NCBI GenBank assembly: GCA_029931535.1
Contig: JAQPZY010001398.1
Location: 301,001-365,000, forward strand
DNA length: 64,000 nt
Direction of reading: 5' to 3'
Origin: Margaritifera margaritifera
Taxonomy: Eukaryota > Mollusca > Bivalvia > Unionida > Margaritiferidae
Shown: positions 60,869 through 64,000 of the stretch, piece by piece
How positions within the stretch are numbered: position 1 is the first letter of the stretch
Layout: each line of letters starts with the position of its first letter
The notes under the pieces: generated by a model
The model's database searches: none
What the model saw: the letters and a program-made list of their open reading frames with translations, nothing else
What the model was told of the DNA's origin: nothing
Position numbers and translations under genes: made by a program

Positions 60869-62478
60869 AGATAGCTTGATACATGCATATGTTGTTGATA
60901 ACTCGATGCCTTATAACCTAGAACCTGAGACGGACCGTCCATCCCCTACCTTCCCCTACTGGCTAGTTTTGTAATGAAGAGGGGTAAGCAAACAAATTTT
61001 GTTGAATTTCAGGCTGGACGAAGGTTTGGAGGGGCCATTTTCCAGGTCACAACAAGTTTGGACACTGCTTACTCATCAGACAATAATGACTCGTTAGTAG
61101 TAAAATAAATCTGCTGAAAAGATACTAAGACCCGCAGTGATGACTTTCTCCTTGCACTAACCATTATATCAGGCTCCAAAGGTAAGAAATGAAGAATTGC
61201 TAAATTTAGCTGAGAGATTCCAAACACTAAAGCCAAATTGAAACACTTACCACATCAACAAAAATACTCTCGAAACCTGTTGCTATAGCAGCAAACTGAG
61301 TAAAATATCTAAAGTAAATAATGTTTTTTTTTTTGTTTTTTTTAATACAAACTTTCTTACTCTGTGCAGACATATTTATCTTTATTTTACTACACGTTTT
61401 AAGATGTTTAAAACACCCAGAAAAGAAGAATATTGTGCCAAAAGGTCGAGAGTAACTATAAGGATACTTTGTTCAGGCATGTAACTTTTTAAGGTAGTCG
61501 GAAACAGCTTGACCTTTGACTGAAAATCGAAAATGTGTGCTTTGCTTTTTTTTTTTTTTTTTTTTTTACAAGACATTGAAGAGTACACAAAGATTTCGGT
61601 ATGCAAAAACAAAATTAAAAAAAATAACTCAAAATGAAAGTTAAGATCTTCCCATTTTGATCTAACAAGGAGAAGAAAACAGAGCTTCTTACATTTCCTA
61701 TAGGAAATGGATGATAAGAGTAATTATTTATTGTTTTGTGTGATGTACATTTTGAACTGGCAGAAGAAACAATTAACACACGATGTAAGGTAAATTTTGT
61801 CTCTATCACTAACAAAGATATAAATAATGAGTGTGCGGTAACTGGTTCCATGCGTCAACTGGAAGAGACCGCTAACTTTTAACTTTTATGGTATTGGACA
61901 AATCATTGCATATACATATCTTATTCCTCAACATCCATCACGTGGATGAGCAACGAACTTTTTCTCTAATTCTCTCCATAGAAAGATAGACAGGTAGGTA
62001 GGTTTGTAGGTAGATAGATAGATAGCTATCATGTTTCACCCATAAACTTGGATCCGATAACCCAGATTTTTACAGAATCATGTTATCGTGTGGGCCAGTT
62101 TTGTGACTGTATGAGAAACCAAAGACGGTTTTGCTGAATTTTACACCTCGTTGAAAATAGTTTAATGGGCTGTTTGCTGTGTCGTATCAACAACGAATTC
62201 ATACACGCAGAGTCAATATTGACCCACCTAAAGTAATATACCTGGTCCATCGTGTTTACACGTCATTCTGAAGGTATTGTTTGAGGTATTCCTCTTTTTG
62301 TAAACGATTTAGTAAATCTGCTGCGCAGGCTTTCTGTTGCAGAAGACCAATGAGTTTTTGATAATTGTGTCAAACTGACAAACATTCGCCCACCAACATA
62401 CCCTTTACATTGTGTATTTGATACAAGAAAACTATGATCTTAAAAGTTAAACTAAGAAAAAATATGTTCGATGGACGA

Positions 62479-63465
62479 CAACGAGCAATTAAAAGACTTC
62501 GGAAAGGTCGTCAAATCGAAAGTGATAAATTTAGTCCACGCGAAATTATCAGTTATTCAGTGTCTGCTGTATCGTTTTACTGTCTTGTTTGGTGACTTGA
62601 AATGAACCGTTTTACCTTGTTTTGTTACTTGGAGTGAATAGTGGTACCGTTTACTGTCTTGTTTTGTGACTTGGAGTGAATAGTGGTACCGTTTACTGTC
62701 TTGTTTGGTGACTTGAAATGAACCGTTTTACCTTCTTTGGTGACTTGGAGTGAATAGTGGTACCGTTTACTGTCTTGTTTGGTGACTAGGATTAAACCGT
62801 TTACTGTCTTGTTTGGTGACTTGGAGTGAACCATTGTACTGTCTTGTTTGGTGACTTGAAATGAACCGTTTTGCTGTCTTGTTTGGTGACTTGGAGTGAA
62901 CCGTTGTACTGTCTTGTTTGGTGACTTGAAATGAACCGTTTTACCTTGTTTTGTTACTTGGAGTGAACCGTTTTACTATCTTGTTTGGTGACTTCTAGTG
63001 AATTGTGGTACTATCTTGGTTTGTGACTTGGAGTGAACCGTTTTACTACCTTGTTTGGTGACTTGGAGTGAACAGTGTTACTGTCTTGTTTGGTGACTTG
63101 GAGTGAACCGTTGTACTGTCTTGTTTGGTGACTTGAAATGAACCGTTTTACTATCTTGCAACGAGCAAAAGACTTCGGAAAGGTCGTCAGATCGAAAGTG
63201 ATAAATTTAGTCCACGCGAAATTATCAGTTATTCAGTATCTGCTGTATCGTTTTACTGTCTTGATTGGTGACTTGAAATGAACCGTTCTACTATCTTGTT
63301 TTGTGACTTGGAGTGAACCGTTCTACTATCTTGTTTGGTGACTTGGAGTGAACAGTATTTCTATTTTGTTTGGTGACTTGGAATAAACCGTTTTACTGTC
63401 TTGTTTGGTGACTTGGAATGAACCGTTTTACTATCTTGTTTGGTTACTTGGAGTGAAAGCAACGA
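62479..63465. repeat. 35 bp minisatellite with duplicated flank
   Basis: The unit is TGTCTTGTTTGGTGACTTGG then AGTGAACCGTTTTAC, about 25 copies with many variants. A ~105 bp non-repeat flank (CAACGAGCA...TCTGCTGTATCGTTTTACTG) occurs at 62479-62585 and again inside the array at 63159-63263, so flank plus array start were duplicated together. Confidence 0.9.
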
Positions 63466-63739
63466 ACTTTGAAAAGAGAATGAACCCTAGGAAATCACCC
63501 AATCAAAGAAAAAAGGAAACAGATATTTCGAAGGAGTTGTTATGGAATGTAAGGAAATGTGACATAAAATTGCCATTTCACGACTAGGATTGGCGGTTCT
63601 CTATCATGAAATTAAAAAAGGAGTTTACTCAGAATCAAGGAATAAAGATGTAACTTTGCGTAGAATAGACAAGATATACAGTCGCTCACAAACTGTAGGC
63701 AAATAACGATGCGCCTTTAAATACAAAACAGAAGTATGA

Positions 63740-64000
63740 GGGTTCAAATCCTACGATGGGATCAGCCTGGATCGCCTGCCTTGACGAGTCCCTGTGCAAG
63801 GCACTTTATGGCCTTCAAGTGTTGATATGCCTTGACGAGTCCCTGTGCAAGACACTTTATGACCTTCAAGTGTTGATATGCCTTGACGAGTTCCTGTGCA
63901 AGGCACTTTATAACCTTCAAGTGTTGATATGCCTTGACGAGTTCCTGTGCAAGACACTTTATGACCTTCAAGTGTTGATATGCCTTGACGAGTTCCTGTG
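63740..64000 (+). repeat. SINE fragment with 51 bp tandem expansion
   Basis: GAGGGTTCAAATCCTACG (63739-63756) is a good tRNA box B. It is followed by a unit CCTTGACGAGTCCCTGTGCA then AGGCACTTTATGGCCTTCAA and GTGTTGATATG, repeated at least four times and running off the window. The GTGCAAGGCACTTTA block is the same kind of segment as in the SINE at 328-508, so the repeat arose from a SINE body. A clear box A is not seen. Confidence 0.65.

Overview
This window is a gene-poor, AT-rich piece of an animal nuclear genome. No bacterial gene organisation, rRNA or intact tRNA gene is visible. The mix of tRNA-derived SINE sequence, Tx1/L1-like and Jockey/CR1-like non-LTR elements, a Ty3/gypsy element, a mariner, pogo/Tigger-like remnants, very long (AT)n, (CT)n and (TATG)n tracts and many 20-82 bp minisatellites fits a marine invertebrate, most likely a lophotrochozoan such as a mollusc. 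That assignment is inference; nothing here names a species.

Layout. 1-870: ~145 bp tandem repeat rich in TGACCT half-sites, interrupted by a SINE with a target-site duplication. 0.9-8.6 kb: diverged duplications, a 38 bp satellite, microsatellites, a small MITE and a hairpin. 8.6-13.15 kb (minus strand): decayed Tx1/L1-like LINE with endonuclease, RT and C-terminal region, split by two minisatellite arrays. 13.2-17.4 kb: mostly anonymous, with foldback-repeat fragments. 17.77-22.94 kb: Ty3/gypsy element with short LTRs, interrupted by a complete-length mariner (20753-22110, TA target duplication and inverted termini). 22.96-31.4 kb: foldback elements and a dispersed repeat found also at 16.3 kb. 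31.6-35.5 kb: long inverted repeat, pogo/Tigger-like remnant, an 82 bp array possibly from a retroelement ORF1, and a 41 bp array. 35.9-41.4 kb: a duplicated ~0.5 kb block, a second copy of the 23 kb foldback element, and a MITE. 42784-43712: solo LTR with a 4 bp target duplication. 45.2-49.85 kb: a Jockey-like LINE inflated by three minisatellites and one unrelated insertion. 51806-53407 (minus): the only long open reading frame with real protein character (533 aa). 53.4-58.8 kb: dense minisatellites around a CR1/L2-like 3' end, with an inverted repeat. 58.8-64 kb: mostly anonymous, then a 35 bp array and a SINE-derived 51 bp array.

The genes do not form a pathway; the window is a transposon graveyard. 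The most interesting theme is that several minisatellite arrays sit inside transposon coding sequence, and their repeat units are fragments of that coding sequence (47-49 kb, 21.5 kb, probably 34 kb; a SINE tail at 63.8 kb is similar).
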